DNA of 48,458 nucleotides from the NCBI GenBank assembly GCA_958446835.1, contig CAUCXT010000021.1, forward strand, positions 1 through 48,458, in the 5' to 3' direction. This DNA is from an uncultured Eubacterium sp. (GTDB taxonomy: Bacteria > Bacillota > Clostridia > Lachnospirales > Lachnospiraceae). Shown piece after piece: positions 15,727 to 25,523 of this stretch. Under the pieces are notes generated by a model. It made no database searches, was not told the DNA's origin, and saw only the letters and a list, made by a program, of their open reading frames with translations. The position numbers were made by a program, and so were the translations under genes. Each line of letters opens with the position of its first letter. Within the stretch, counting starts at the first letter, position 1.

Positions 15727-15755
15727 TTGACATCAATGCGAAATATAACTATTCT
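15727..15755 (+). promoter_or_regulatory. Promoter of the frameshifted gene
   Basis: TTGACA (15727-15732), 17 bases, TATTCT (15750-15755), ending 31 bases before ATG 15787. Confidence 0.65.
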
Positions 15756-15786
15756 AATTGTATGAATATTATACGGAGGGATAAGT

Positions 15787-16496
15787 ATGACGCAAAGGGA
15801 GCAGGTTTATATTACAATGGAAAAGAATGGGGGATATGCCACTTTTCAGCAATTAAATAGGTTGGTTGATACATCTGAGTGGGGAACAGAAACGCCTGAT
15901 GCTACCATTAGAAAAATTGTTCAACAAAGTGATGATTTTATCAAAATAAAGCCGGGCTTATGGGAACTAAAAAAATATAAAGAAAGAGTATTGCGGCAGT
16001 TAGGGGTTGAGCTTGATAATAGTGAATCTGATAAAAGATTTACACATTCTTTTTATCAAGGAATGGTAGTTGAGATTGGGAATAGCAAACATTATAATAC
16101 ATATGTTCCGGCACAAGATAAAATAAAAATTTTTTGGAAATGAAGCTGAGTGAAATAGTAACACTGAACTCCATGCCTATTTTTACATATGATAATTTAC
16201 TTCGCCGCGCAAGGACAGTGGACGTTGTATGGTTTAACGAACGTCAAATGCCCTGTGGTTTTTATGAGATTGAACATACAACGGACATAAAAAATTCGCT
16301 AAGTAAGTTTTATGAATTGCAGGATTTCAGAGCAGATTTTGTTATTATTGCAGATGAAAAAAGAAGAGAACAGTTTAACGATATAATGTCTTTCTCAATG
16401 TATGAACCGATAAGAAGGTTTGTAAAATTTGTTTCGTATGATAATTTGGAAAGGCAGTATGAAAAAGAGAAAATTGTGTTGACAGAGTTACTCTAG
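15787..16496 (+). pseudogene. Frameshifted winged-helix/nuclease-like gene
   Basis: Two overlapping frames encode one protein. Frame 1 (15787-16143, 118 residues) has an N-terminal winged-helix-like segment (YITMEKNGGYATFQQLNRLV) and then FYQGMVVEIGNSKHYNTYVP before terminating. Frame 2 carries on to 16496 with VDVVWFNERQMPCGFYEIEH, TTDIKNSLSKFYELQDFRAD and FVIIADEKRR. Adding one A to the A-run at 16117-16126 joins them as QDKNKNFLEMKLSEIVTL. The E-x-E-H and FVIIADE segments recall restriction-endonuclease-like folds, but I do not know a function. The gene lies just outside the right end of the element, behind a good promoter. The break may be a real mutation or a homopolymer sequencing error. 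Confidence 0.75.
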
Positions 16497-16581
16497 TACA
16501 GCAGCCTATATAATTCCAAGAATATTTGTTTTATGTGAGTAAGAAAGTGCGATTTTATGAGTAATAAGGAATATAAATGGT

Positions 16582-16621
16582 AATAATAACCTAGTCACAA
16601 TATCGTGGCTAGGTTATTATT
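16582..16621. terminator. Terminator/long hairpin after the frameshifted gene
   Basis: AATAATAACCTAG pairs with CTAGGTTATTATT, with a further CAC/GTG in the loop, about 16 bp of stem. It lies between convergent genes and could work in both directions. Confidence 0.75.
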
Positions 16622-16675
16622 CAAGCTCATATAGTATTTTGTGATGCTGTATAATAAAATATATCTAACATCCTA

Positions 16676-17020
16676 TCAAAAATTCCCCCCATTCCATCCC
16701 CAGTTAGAGACAGCCTGATACTTCACATACACATGGTCGGGTGCTATACCAAGGACATCATTGAAAATATTGCAGATTTCCCCGGTGAGCTTGGAAAAGG
16801 CGGAAGGATTTTCACTGCCGAATACGCTTACATCGACCATAGCAACAGGTTCGGCGTTGCTTCCTCTGAAATAGAGCTTGTATTCCGGTTCAAAACCGAC
16901 CATGAGCCAGCTTTCCGACTTGCCGGGAATCAGTTCGATGGCTTTTCCTAAACGTGTTTTGAGTTCTTTCTCTTGCGTGTCGGTGATTGAAACGCTGATT
17001 TTTGAATTTATAAATGGCAT
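16676..17020 (-). CDS. MIF/phenylpyruvate tautomerase-family protein
   Basis: A 114-residue tautomerase-superfamily protein related to macrophage migration inhibitory factor. Removal of Met exposes the catalytic Pro of MPFINSKISV. Lys near residue 34 and the C-terminal VYVKYQAVSNWGWNGGNF, close to the MIF tail YINYYDMNAANVGWN, support the call. AAGAGGTC precedes ATG 17020; the longer frame to 17041 would bury the proline and is rejected. Family members tautomerise phenylpyruvate or similar keto-enols, but the substrate of bacterial copies is usually unknown. It is monocistronic, convergent with the upstream frameshifted gene. Confidence 0.85.
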   Translation of the reverse strand: MPFINSKISVSITDTQEKELKTRLGKAIELIPGKSESWLMVGFEPEYKLYFRGSNAEPVAMVDVSVFGSENPSAFSKLTGEICNIFNDVLGIAPDHVYVKYQAVSNWGWNGGNF

Positions 17021-17232
17021 ATTGACCTCTTTTCCGTGCACAGAGCACTATAATTTTGTAACAAAGCAAAGAACTAAATAAATTATTATAGTAAATTTAG
17101 TTACCTATGTCACCTATTGTATCAAAGTGGAATAATTATGTAAATTACCGTAACCATCTAAAATACACGGCAAGGACGGAAGGCGCTTAGCTGGCATAAG
17201 GCATAGCCAATAAACTAAAATATAAGATATAA

Positions 17233-18081
17233 CTATTTTTGCATTCCACGAAATTCAGTTGGCGTAACTCCCTCCGATTTCTTGAAAAGTGAACAAAAGT
17301 AGCTCAGGTCATTAAAGCCTGTGCTTGACGCAATCTCCTTCAGGGTCATTTCTTTTGACGATAGAAGGAGATTTTTTGCTTTGCTGATGCGGTAGCTGGT
17401 TATGTATTCGACGGGGCGCAGGTGGTAGGTCTTTTTGAACAGGCGGCATAGGTGCTGTGGTGACATCTGTGCAATGCCGGCGAGTGTGGTTAGCGGAATG
17501 TCATTTGGATAATGTTCCTCTATATAAGCGATGACCTTGGATAGCTGGACTGCCTTTGTATCGTGCGGGTTCGAATTTTCTCTATTATCGCAGATACATT
17601 CGGGATATTCAAGCAGAAAGTGGTACAGATGGAGTGCCACTTCGTTGTTGTTGAGCAGTCCGCTCTGCTCCGCCGCTGTATAAAGGGCGTTGAAAAGATA
17701 CATGAGGCGGTCGAATGAGCGTATATAGGACAGCTTGTGCGTTGTGAAGCTGGCAAGCTGTGGGAGCATATCACATCCGGCGCCGGAAAAGCGCACCCAG
17801 TAGGTCGACCATGGCTCCTTGACGGCGTGGTATTCGTGCGCAACATCAGGCTTTAAGAGCACGCCCATACCTGCCGTGATGTGATATTCGTGCTCATCAA
17901 CGGTGAACAGCCCCTCCCCGGCTGTGCAGTAGAGAAACTGGTAGTCCGGCAGACCATTTGTCCTTACGCAGGGATGCTGGTTTATCAGCGAACCGATGTG
18001 CACGAGGTAAAACGGGTAATCGGGGAGCTTGTTTGTATTTATCAGGAAAAGCATTTTATCAATGACGTCTACATTTTTCAT
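17233..18081 (-). CDS. AraC-family transcriptional regulator, probably of the GH2 gene
   Basis: A 282-residue AraC/XylS-type regulator. The N-terminal half has a cupin-like sugar-binding fold (GLPDYQFLYCTAGEGLFTVD, then AGMGVLLKPDVAHEYH and WSTYWVRFSG). The C-terminal 100 residues carry two helix-turn-helices: IPLTTLAGIAQMSPQHLCRL and MTLKEIASSTGFNDLSYFCS, ending GVTPTEFRGMQ. ATG 18081 is chosen because AAGGA lies 10 bases before it and the homologous fold begins there; the frame extends to 18213 without a ribosome site. It is divergent from the large glycosidase at 18320, so it most likely activates that gene in response to a sugar. Confidence 0.9.
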   Translation of the reverse strand: MKNVDVIDKMLFLINTNKLPDYPFYLVHIGSLINQHPCVRTNGLPDYQFLYCTAGEGLFTVDEHEYHITAGMGVLLKPDVAHEYHAVKEPWSTYWVRFSGAGCDMLPQLASFTTHKLSYIRSFDRLMYLFNALYTAAEQSGLLNNNEVALHLYHFLLEYPECICDNRENSNPHDTKAVQLSKVIAYIEEHYPNDIPLTTLAGIAQMSPQHLCRLFKKTYHLRPVEYITSYRISKAKNLLLSSKEMTLKEIASSTGFNDLSYFCSLFKKSEGVTPTEFRGMQK

Positions 18082-18319
18082 TATGTTCAAATCCTTATAT
18101 AACAGCAAAATCCTTAGATTGAAAAAAACGTGATTGCGTATATGATGAAATTGTAGAGCGGTGACAATATATTTTAATACGCAATCAGAAATTGGTTTGT
18201 CTTTGTTTAACATGTTATATCAAAAAATCAGCAATTACAAGGGATATGAAATAAAAGGTTATATTTTAGGCGATTATTAAATTCAATATAAGAATTTAGG
18301 ATATGGAGGGCAAGAAAAT

Positions 18320-21300
18320 ATGAAGCGAAAAACATGCCTCAACGATGGCTGGCTGTTCCTTGAAAAGGAGTACAGCGAAGAAAATCTACAATGTCCGGAT
18401 GGGAAATATGAGCCGGTGAAGCTCCCACACGATTATCTGATTTACGATGTGAAGGATCTGTACAGGGACTCTGTCGGCTGGTATAAGAGGACGCTTATGT
18501 ACGCGCCGGATGGGCTTGAGAGGGTGCTCTTTTTTGAGGGTGTCTACATGGATTCGGAGGTGTTTGTAAACGGAAAGTCGGCAGGGACATGGAAGTACGG
18601 CTATTCATCCTTTGAGGTGGATATAACGCTGTACCTTGAGGCGGGAGAGAACGAGATTCTGGTGAGAGTTGTGCACCAGTCACCGAACAGCAGGTGGTAT
18701 TCGGGCGCAGGTATATACAGGAGTGTGTATCTGATAGAGCGCGAACGCACGCACATAGCGCCATTCGGACTGTACATAACACCGGTGAAGCGCGCGGATT
18801 CGGATACATGGGATGTTGATGTCGAGGTGGAGGTTGCGCAGGGCGCGGATGATGAAAAGCCGTTTGATTCTATAAGATATATCATCACGCAGAAGGCTGG
18901 AAAGCATGATACACAGAGCAATGCGGAGGATTCTTCATGTATTATATTTGATCAGTTAATCGGTGAAAAAGACAACACATACCGTCACACCTTCGAAATC
19001 ACAGCACCTCAACTATGGGACATCTATTGCGGAAATCTCTATGAACTCAGGGCAGAGCTTATCAGGGGTGGAGAGGTTTTTGACTATGAGCAGTCGTTGT
19101 TTGGTTTCAGGACAATAGAGATAGATTCCGATAAGGGTTTCTTTTTAAACGGAAGACATGTGAAGATAAAGGGCTCTTGTGAGCACCACGGCTTTGGGTG
19201 TCTGGGAGCGGCGGTCAACAAGTCGGCGGTGAGAAGGAAGCTTGAGGGCTTAAAACGGATGGGCGTAAATGCCATAAGGACAGCGCACAATATGCCTTCT
19301 GTTGAGTTTATGGAGCTGGCGGATGAGATGGGATTTCTTGTCGACTCAGAGGCGTTTGACATGTGGGGGCATACAAAGACAACGTATGACTACGGAAGAT
19401 TTTTTGCGGAGAGTGCGAAGAAGGATGTGGCTAGCTGGATAAGGCGCGACAGGAACCACCCAAGTATTATCATGTGGAGTGTCGGAAACGAGATATATGA
19501 TATGCATGCGGGGGACGAAGGAATGGAGGAGCTTGTCATGCTGTTGGGGGAGGTTAAAAAGCATGACCCACGAAAACACGCTTTTACAACTTTTGCCTCC
19601 AACTATATGAGGTGGGAAAACACGCAGAAATGTGCCGGTCTGGTTGACGTTGTGGGCTATAATTATGGTGAATATCTCTATGAGGAGCACCATGCAAAGA
19701 ACCCGGACTGGGTGATATACGGAAGCGAAACGTCATCAATGCTTGCAAGCAGGGGGGTGTATCATTTTCCTATAGAGACAAGTACCTTATGTGATACGGA
19801 TGAGCAGTGTTCGGCGCTTGGCAACTGCAGTGCAGGATGGGGCGCGCACAGCTATACGGACAATATAATAGCGGACAGGGATGCCGGTTTCAGCCTTGGA
19901 CAGTTTATCTGGGCTGGAGTGGATTACTTTGGCGAACCGACACCGTATCACACACGCAACAGCTACTTCGGGCAGATGGACACGGCAGGGTTTGAGAAGG
20001 ATTCCTACTATATTTATCAGGCTGAGTGGACATCCTTTAAGGAAAATTCTATGATTCATGTTTTTCCGCACTGGGACTTCAATCCGGGGCAGGTGGTTGA
20101 CGTGTGCGTATGCTCCAATGCCCCGGTGGTCGAGCTGTTTGTAAATGGCGTGAGCATGGGGAAAAAAGCCATTGACCATGCGCATGGCACGGAGCTTGTG
20201 CCTCACTGGAAGGTGCCTTATGAAAAGGGATATGTTGAGGCTGTCGCGTATGATGAAGCCGGAAATGAGCTTGCAAGGCAGATGAGACATTCATTTTCCG
20301 ATGCGGACAGACTTGTAATTGAGGCAGACAGGCGGCAGATGAAAAATCAATATGGTGAGCTGATTTTTGCAGAGATAGGTGCGCTTGATAAGGACGGTTA
20401 TACCGTTGATAATGCCAACAACCGCGTTGAGATAAAGGTGACAGGAGCAGGACGGCTTGTCGGGTTGGACAACGGCGACAGCACGGATTTTGACCAGGTC
20501 AAGGCTTCATCGCGAAGACTTTTTGGCGGGAAGCTGTTGGCAGTCATAGCGCCTGTTGAAGGTGTGACCGGGAACATAAACGTGACAGCGGAGGCGGAAG
20601 GACTTCGGGCGGCTTCAATTGATTTATGCGTTACAGATGATAAAAATATGTGTGATGAATATTTAGTACAGAGCGATAATTGTTCTGTAAAAAATAATAT
20701 GTTAGATGAGAATGACACTTTGATAGATAAAAAAGATATTTCAGTAGATAAGAAAGCCCATTTAATTGAAAAAACAGACAGAGTAATAGGTACAGCAGAC
20801 GCAAAAGTGAGTGAAATACCGATAAGAAAGGTCGAGCTCATCGCAGAGACGCTCAACCTAAGCGCGGACAAAAGCTCAGTCAAGGTACGCTGGAAGATAT
20901 ATCCTGAGAACGCCACATACAGGGATTTGAAATGGAGCATAACCGATACCACGGGAATAGCAATCAAATCGGCAACGGTCACTCAACAGGGTGAGGGCTA
21001 TGTAACAGTGAGCGCCGCAGGTGACGGAAGCTTTTACCTAAGGTGCGACGCTTACAATGGAAGGACGGCGGCAAGTGTCAAGTCGAGCCTTGAGTTTACG
21101 GCAGATGGAATCGGCCCGGCATATCTTGACCCGTATGAGCCTGTGAGTGCGGGACTCTGCCTTGAAAGACCGTATGGACTAAGTGAGGGGGTTGAGCACG
21201 GAGTTAGATTTCTGGGGAAAGAGAGGACAAAAATCAGCTTTGGCGCGATGGATTTCGGTGTGAACGGCTCAGAGCAGATACAGATGTACCTCTTTAAGTA

Positions 21301-21874
21301 TTATCCGGGAGCGGTGAAATTCAGGATATATCTTGACGATGACAGCAAGAGTATTCTGGACGCTGAGTTTGATGAGAACGCCGGTTGGCTTGAGTTTAAG
21401 AGAGCAGAGTACAGGCTTTCGAAAAGAATAAAGGGCATACACCGTATCAGCATTGAGAGCGAGGATAATTTTCAGCTCAACAGGTTCTCATTTATTCCTG
21501 TGCTCCACGGCTTTGACCGCATAAATGCCGCAGATTATGATGAGATTTTCGGTGACAGCTACAGGGTGGACGGCACGGCTGTAACCGGCATAGGAAACAA
21601 CGTGTCAATCATCTACAGGCGCCTCAATATGGGCGCGCAGTCCGCAGATAAAATAAAAATCTGTGGAAGAACCGCAAATGCTAAGGATTCGATTCAGTTA
21701 AAAATAGCCTGCGCCGGAACGGAGCGGACGGAACTGATTGAATTTGTGAAAAGTGAAGCTTTGGTTGAGAGGGAGTTTGATATTGAGCCTGTCAGAGGGG
21801 AGATAACGGTGACATTCCTGTATCTTCCGGGCTGCAATTTCAACCTTGAGTGGTTCAGATTTTTACAGGAATAA
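18320..21874 (+). CDS. Glycoside hydrolase family 2 enzyme with DUF4982 and C-terminal binding modules
   Basis: A 1184-residue GH2 enzyme (beta-galactosidase type). The N-terminal sandwich domain (1-160) has NDGWLFLEKEY, GVYMDSEVFVNGKSAG and SRWYSGAGIYR. The TIM barrel carries the acid/base Glu in WSVGNEIYD near residue 390 and the likely nucleophile in IYGSETSS near 469. Then come a DUF4982 domain (about 575-660: HVFPHWDFNPGQVVDVCVCS and ELFVNGVSMGKK), a GH2 C-terminal domain (GLDNGDSTDFD), an unusual A+T-rich Asp/Lys linker (about 775-835), an Ig-like domain and CBM6-like repeats to the end. There is no signal peptide, so it should act in the cytoplasm on imported oligosaccharides. GGAGGG precedes ATG 18320. 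The sugar specificity is not certain. Confidence 0.92.
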   Translation: MKRKTCLNDGWLFLEKEYSEENLQCPDGKYEPVKLPHDYLIYDVKDLYRDSVGWYKRTLMYAPDGLERVLFFEGVYMDSEVFVNGKSAGTWKYGYSSFEVDITLYLEAGENEILVRVVHQSPNSRWYSGAGIYRSVYLIERERTHIAPFGLYITPVKRADSDTWDVDVEVEVAQGADDEKPFDSIRYIITQKAGKHDTQSNAEDSSCIIFDQLIGEKDNTYRHTFEITAPQLWDIYCGNLYELRAELIRGGEVFDYEQSLFGFRTIEIDSDKGFFLNGRHVKIKGSCEHHGFGCLGAAVNKSAVRRKLEGLKRMGVNAIRTAHNMPSVEFMELADEMGFLVDSEAFDMWGHTKTTYDYGRFFAESAKKDVASWIRRDRNHPSIIMWSVGNEIYDMHAGDEGMEELVMLLGEVKKHDPRKHAFTTFASNYMRWENTQKCAGLVDVVGYNYGEYLYEEHHAKNPDWVIYGSETSSMLASRGVYHFPIETSTLCDTDEQCSALGNCSAGWGAHSYTDNIIADRDAGFSLGQFIWAGVDYFGEPTPYHTRNSYFGQMDTAGFEKDSYYIYQAEWTSFKENSMIHVFPHWDFNPGQVVDVCVCSNAPVVELFVNGVSMGKKAIDHAHGTELVPHWKVPYEKGYVEAVAYDEAGNELARQMRHSFSDADRLVIEADRRQMKNQYGELIFAEIGALDKDGYTVDNANNRVEIKVTGAGRLVGLDNGDSTDFDQVKASSRRLFGGKLLAVIAPVEGVTGNINVTAEAEGLRAASIDLCVTDDKNMCDEYLVQSDNCSVKNNMLDENDTLIDKKDISVDKKAHLIEKTDRVIGTADAKVSEIPIRKVELIAETLNLSADKSSVKVRWKIYPENATYRDLKWSITDTTGIAIKSATVTQQGEGYVTVSAAGDGSFYLRCDAYNGRTAASVKSSLEFTADGIGPAYLDPYEPVSAGLCLERPYGLSEGVEHGVRFLGKERTKISFGAMDFGVNGSEQIQMYLFKYYPGAVKFRIYLDDDSKSILDAEFDENAGWLEFKRAEYRLSKRIKGIHRISIESEDNFQLNRFSFIPVLHGFDRINAADYDEIFGDSYRVDGTAVTGIGNNVSIIYRRLNMGAQSADKIKICGRTANAKDSIQLKIACAGTERTELIEFVKSEALVEREFDIEPVRGEITVTFLYLPGCNFNLEWFRFLQE

Positions 21875-21880
21875 AAAACA

Positions 21881-21938
21881 GGTGTCAAAACAGGCTTGAA
21901 AATATACATCTTGGTATAAATCATCCTGTTTTGACACC
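21881..21938. terminator. Bidirectional terminator between GH2 gene and ddh
   Basis: A perfect 14 bp inverted repeat (GGTGTCAAAACAGG at 21881-21894 and its complement at 21925-21938) lies between two convergent genes, with A-rich sequence on the left and TAATTTTT on the right. Confidence 0.85.
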
Positions 21939-21952
21939 ATAATTTTTAAGTC

Positions 21953-22936
21953 CTACAGAAGATGTGCCCTCATCTCCTCCGGTGAGAGAGGTGAAAGGTC
22001 GGCAGGTGCTACATCGAATACTGTCTTGCAGCCGCTTATTCCGCGCTTGTTCATGCGGTAAGCTGCCCTTGCGTAAGCGACAAGCACGCAGGATGTGAAC
22101 TCAGGGTTGGAGTCGAGCTTTAAGCTGTACTCAATCACATGGTTGTGCTCACCGTTTAAGCCGGTCTTTCCGGTGCGGAGAACGAAGCCGCCATGAGGAA
22201 TGCCTGCGTGATCGCGCTTTAATTCCTCCTCAGATATAAAATGAACTGTGGTGTCATAGTCTGCGAAGTAGTTAGGCATTGTCTTTATTGCTGTCTCGAT
22301 TGCTGCCTTGTCTGCGCCTTCCTCAGCTACAACGAAGCACTCTCTTGTGTGCTTTTCTCTTGTGGTGAGCTCAGGATTCTTGCAGGCGCGTACGGCTTCG
22401 AGAGCGGACTCAACAGGGATCGTATACTGCTTGGCATCCTTGACACCCGGTATTCTTCTGATTGCATCGGAATGTCCCTGGCTTACGCCCTTGCCCCAGA
22501 AGGTGTAGTCATTTCCATCGCGAAGGATTGCGTTTGCATAGAGACGGTTGAGTGAGAACATGCCCGGATCCCAGCCTACGGATATCATGGCGATATGACC
22601 GCTTTCGGTGGCAGCGGCATCAACATTTGCGAAATGCTCAGGAATGCGGGCGTGTGTGTCGAAGCTGTCAACAACATTGAAATATTTTGCATACTCAGGT
22701 GTCTGCTTAGGAAGGTCTGTTGCAGAGCCGCCGCAGAGCATGAGGACGTCAAGTTTATCCTTCATCTCAGGTAGCATGTCCGCTGAATAGACAGGTACAT
22801 TTGTCGCAGGTGTAACTGTCTCAGGATTTCTTCTTGTAAAGATTCCTACAAGCTCCATATCATCATTCTGTCTTATGGCACACTCAATGCCGCGTCCAAG
22901 GTTTCCATAACCTAAGATACCTATTCTGATTGTCAT
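21953..22936 (-). CDS. ddh: meso-Diaminopimelate D-dehydrogenase
   Basis: A 327-residue NADP-dependent enzyme (EC 1.4.1.16) that makes meso-diaminopimelate from tetrahydrodipicolinate in one step for lysine and peptidoglycan synthesis. It shows the Rossmann start RIGILGYGNLGRGIE, the phosphate-binding IFTRRNPETV, LMLCGGSATDLP, NVVDSFDTHARIP, ISVGWDPGMFSLNR and the FWGKGVSQGHSDAIRRIPGV segment. Length matches the family. GGAGAAAAT precedes ATG 22936. It is monocistronic. Confidence 0.96.
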   Translation of the reverse strand: MTIRIGILGYGNLGRGIECAIRQNDDMELVGIFTRRNPETVTPATNVPVYSADMLPEMKDKLDVLMLCGGSATDLPKQTPEYAKYFNVVDSFDTHARIPEHFANVDAAATESGHIAMISVGWDPGMFSLNRLYANAILRDGNDYTFWGKGVSQGHSDAIRRIPGVKDAKQYTIPVESALEAVRACKNPELTTREKHTRECFVVAEEGADKAAIETAIKTMPNYFADYDTTVHFISEEELKRDHAGIPHGGFVLRTGKTGLNGEHNHVIEYSLKLDSNPEFTSCVLVAYARAAYRMNKRGISGCKTVFDVAPADLSPLSPEEMRAHLL

Positions 22937-23119
22937 ATATTTTCTCCTTGATAATAAAATTATGCTGTGGTCTTATATATTTCCACAACCTGTAACCTCA
23001 AATTGCTTTAATATTATAACGTATTGATGTCAAAAATGCAATTAAAGTTAGGTTAATCTAACAAAAAAATTCTCCAGACATATTTAGTAGGCTCCTGCAT
23101 AAGATTTTAATTGTATATT

Positions 23120-23149
23120 TTGACGTAATGCAATATAATAATCTATATT
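23120..23149 (+). promoter_or_regulatory. Putative promoter of the GGDEF-GGDEF-pepF operon
   Basis: TTGACG (23120-23125), 18 bases, TATATT (23144-23149), 50 bases before the chosen ATG 23199. Moderate match. Confidence 0.4.
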
Positions 23150-23198
23150 TGTATTTTTTATGTGTACGTGAATTGTGATATCAGATTGGAGAACCATT

Positions 23199-24377
23199 AT
23201 GTCATGGATTGAGAATATGAGCATAAATATATTTCCGATGGTTCTTGTCATGGTTGTTTTTGTCAGCAACAGATTCAAGTTTGGAAAGACAATCAGTACA
23301 AGAGTATTCGACCTGATTATTATGTTTGATTTTTTCCTTATGCTTGTTGATATCGTAGGGATTGCTGCAACGGATACCATGTTTAGCGGTATGGCTGGTA
23401 GAGTGTGGATTATAAATGTTGTCAGAATGCTTCTAACTGTGCTGCTTACAGGCACATGGTTTATATATGTGTGCCTTAAAATATCAATGGATGGCGCAGA
23501 CAGAAGAGTGTGGGCTGCGGTGTGTGCGTCATTATCGCTGATGGCAATAGTATGTTTTGTGGTTCTGCTTATACCGCATAGTTACCTCGGTGCTTATGGA
23601 CTTCAGAATGCCGGAGGGGGACTGAGAGTATGCTATCTCGGAATCAGTTATTACGGTATTGTCATGTTTGCGTGCAGTGCGGCGGTAGCATTGTATGGGA
23701 TTGTGCACGAAAAAGATAATGAGATTCGAAGACTGTGTATATATCTTATGCTGTTTAGTGTTCTGCCTATTTTTGGGGTGGTTCTTCAGAACCTTAATCA
23801 GAACTTAAGAACCTCTTCACCATGCCTTTCGCTGGCGGTTTTGTATGTGTACGTGACAATGCAGAACAAGAAGGTCATAACGGACGGACTTACAGGGGTA
23901 AATAATAGGCGTGAGCTGGATGCTTACCTTGAGAGAAGGCTGAAGCAGCAGACAGACTGGGGAATGCTCCTCATAGATGTGGATGATTTTAAGAAGATAA
24001 ATGATACAATAGGACATAAAATAGGTGATGAGGCATTGTGGCATGTCGCGGATATTCTTCGCACGGAATTCTCGGGGGATGGCTGCTTTGTGGCAAGGTA
24101 CGGAGGGGATGAATTTGTTATATGTGGCGAATGGAAGAACAGGGCTGAGTTAGAGCAGTGCATGACATCAATTCAGAATAGGGTGGACAGCTTTAATATG
24201 GAAAAGGAAAGGAATTATAAGCTTTCCCTGAGCGTTGGAGCGGCATTGTGGAGCGAATGTGCAGACAGCGAAGCCTCTATAATTGAACTCGCCGATAAGA
24301 GCATGTATAAGCAGAAACAGATACATAAGGAACGGAGGAACGCCGGTAGTGAGCAATATAGTATATATTCAGGCTAA
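23199..24377 (+). CDS. Membrane diguanylate cyclase-like protein (GGDEF), first of a pair
   Basis: A 392-residue protein with about seven membrane helices (roughly residues 1-230) and a C-terminal GGDEF domain: DGLTGVNNRRELDAYLE, LLIDVDDFKKINDTIGH and the intact active-site loop ARYGGDEF near residue 299. It should make cyclic di-GMP from two GTP at the inner face of the membrane. The four residues where the inhibitory RxxD site normally sits read GDGC, so product inhibition through that site is unlikely. ATG 23199 is chosen over GTG 23175 because GGAGA lies 6 bases upstream. It overlaps the next GGDEF gene by 29 bases. Confidence 0.88.
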   Translation: MSWIENMSINIFPMVLVMVVFVSNRFKFGKTISTRVFDLIIMFDFFLMLVDIVGIAATDTMFSGMAGRVWIINVVRMLLTVLLTGTWFIYVCLKISMDGADRRVWAAVCASLSLMAIVCFVVLLIPHSYLGAYGLQNAGGGLRVCYLGISYYGIVMFACSAAVALYGIVHEKDNEIRRLCIYLMLFSVLPIFGVVLQNLNQNLRTSSPCLSLAVLYVYVTMQNKKVITDGLTGVNNRRELDAYLERRLKQQTDWGMLLIDVDDFKKINDTIGHKIGDEALWHVADILRTEFSGDGCFVARYGGDEFVICGEWKNRAELEQCMTSIQNRVDSFNMEKERNYKLSLSVGAALWSECADSEASIIELADKSMYKQKQIHKERRNAGSEQYSIYSG

Positions 24378-25521
24378 CATATTCCCTATAGCAGCGCTGC
24401 TTGTGGTTATGAATAATCTTAAGCGTGATATGTCATTTTCATGGAGACGTCATTGCCTTGAAACTATAATGAAGCTCACGGTGTGTATAATGATATTTAA
24501 TGTAGTGTGCTGGTGCCTGAACGGAAGGGAGGGAAACTTAGCCAAGGGCATACTGTGGGTCGGAAATACAGCATATTATGTATTTATGCTGTATATGGCA
24601 TTTCTATGGTTTCTGTATGTGTACGATAAAGTGACGAACGGAAATGGACAGATGGGAATATCCATGTTTGTCAAGGCTGTTCCGCTTGTTATAAGTCTTT
24701 TCATATTGGCGGCAGGAGTGGTAAGACCGCTGATATTTTATATAGACGATGAAAATTTATATCAGCGCGGGCCTCTTCATATTATAGGTACAGTTGTTGG
24801 CGCAGGGTATATTTTTGTGGCATGTATTCTGGCATTTGTGGGGATGCTTAGGACGCAGGAACGCGAAGAGAAAAGACAGTATGGATATCTGGTATTTTTT
24901 GGTGTGTTCCCTCTGGTTGGTGGTATTGTTCAGATGTTTCTGTACGGTACGGATCTTTTATGGCCTATGACGAGCGCGGCACTTGTGATGGTGTACATTA
25001 ATATCCAGCAGCAGAATGTCAGCCGCGACAGCATGACAGGGCTTAATAACAGGCGGAGGCTTGACCAGTATATAGATGCGCTTTCTAAAGAACATATTAA
25101 GGAGCCGTTATGCTACAGTATAATGGACATTGATTATTTCAAGGAGATTAATGATAACTTTGGACATCAGACAGGTGATAGGGTGCTGTGTCTTGTGGCG
25201 AATGCACTTAAAAAGGTGTATGGAAATACGAGAAGCTTTATTGCAAGGTATGGCGGAGATGAATTCGTGATAATATCACGCGGATTTGACAGGGAGCAGG
25301 CAGAGAACTATCGCGGAAGGCTTGAGAGAATGCTTAAGGATATAGAATGTGAGGAGTTAGAGAATGGGGGACTGGAGATAAGTATGGGCTGCGCGCATTA
25401 CGGCGAAGAGGGTTGTAAGCAGGTTCGTGATATGATGGAACTTGCGGATATGCGTATGTATGATATAAAAAATGAGCACCATAATAACAACGCTGCTTTA
25501 AAGTGGCAGAAAAGAGGATAG
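24349..25521 (+). CDS. Membrane diguanylate cyclase-like protein (GGDEF), second of a pair
   Basis: A 390-residue protein of the same architecture as its upstream neighbour: seven membrane helices then a GGDEF domain with DSMTGLNNRRRLDQYID, SIMDIDYFKEINDNFGHQ and ARYGGDEFVII near residue 301. The RxxD position reads NTRS, so no inhibitory site. GTG 24349 is chosen because GGAGG lies 9 bases before it and the N-terminus SNIVYIQANIFP matches the typical start of this membrane type; the open frame extends to 24283 inside the previous gene. The pair looks like an old tandem duplication. The pepF start follows 2 bases after its stop. Confidence 0.87.
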   Translation: MSNIVYIQANIFPIAALLVVMNNLKRDMSFSWRRHCLETIMKLTVCIMIFNVVCWCLNGREGNLAKGILWVGNTAYYVFMLYMAFLWFLYVYDKVTNGNGQMGISMFVKAVPLVISLFILAAGVVRPLIFYIDDENLYQRGPLHIIGTVVGAGYIFVACILAFVGMLRTQEREEKRQYGYLVFFGVFPLVGGIVQMFLYGTDLLWPMTSAALVMVYINIQQQNVSRDSMTGLNNRRRLDQYIDALSKEHIKEPLCYSIMDIDYFKEINDNFGHQTGDRVLCLVANALKKVYGNTRSFIARYGGDEFVIISRGFDREQAENYRGRLERMLKDIECEELENGGLEISMGCAHYGEEGCKQVRDMMELADMRMYDIKNEHHNNNAALKWQKRG

Positions 25522-25523
25522 AA

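Noticed and set aside
19787..20982. Several minus-strand frames of 70-194 codons under the GH2 gene
   Set aside because: They are shadows of the G+C-richer coding strand without ribosome sites or recognisable domains.
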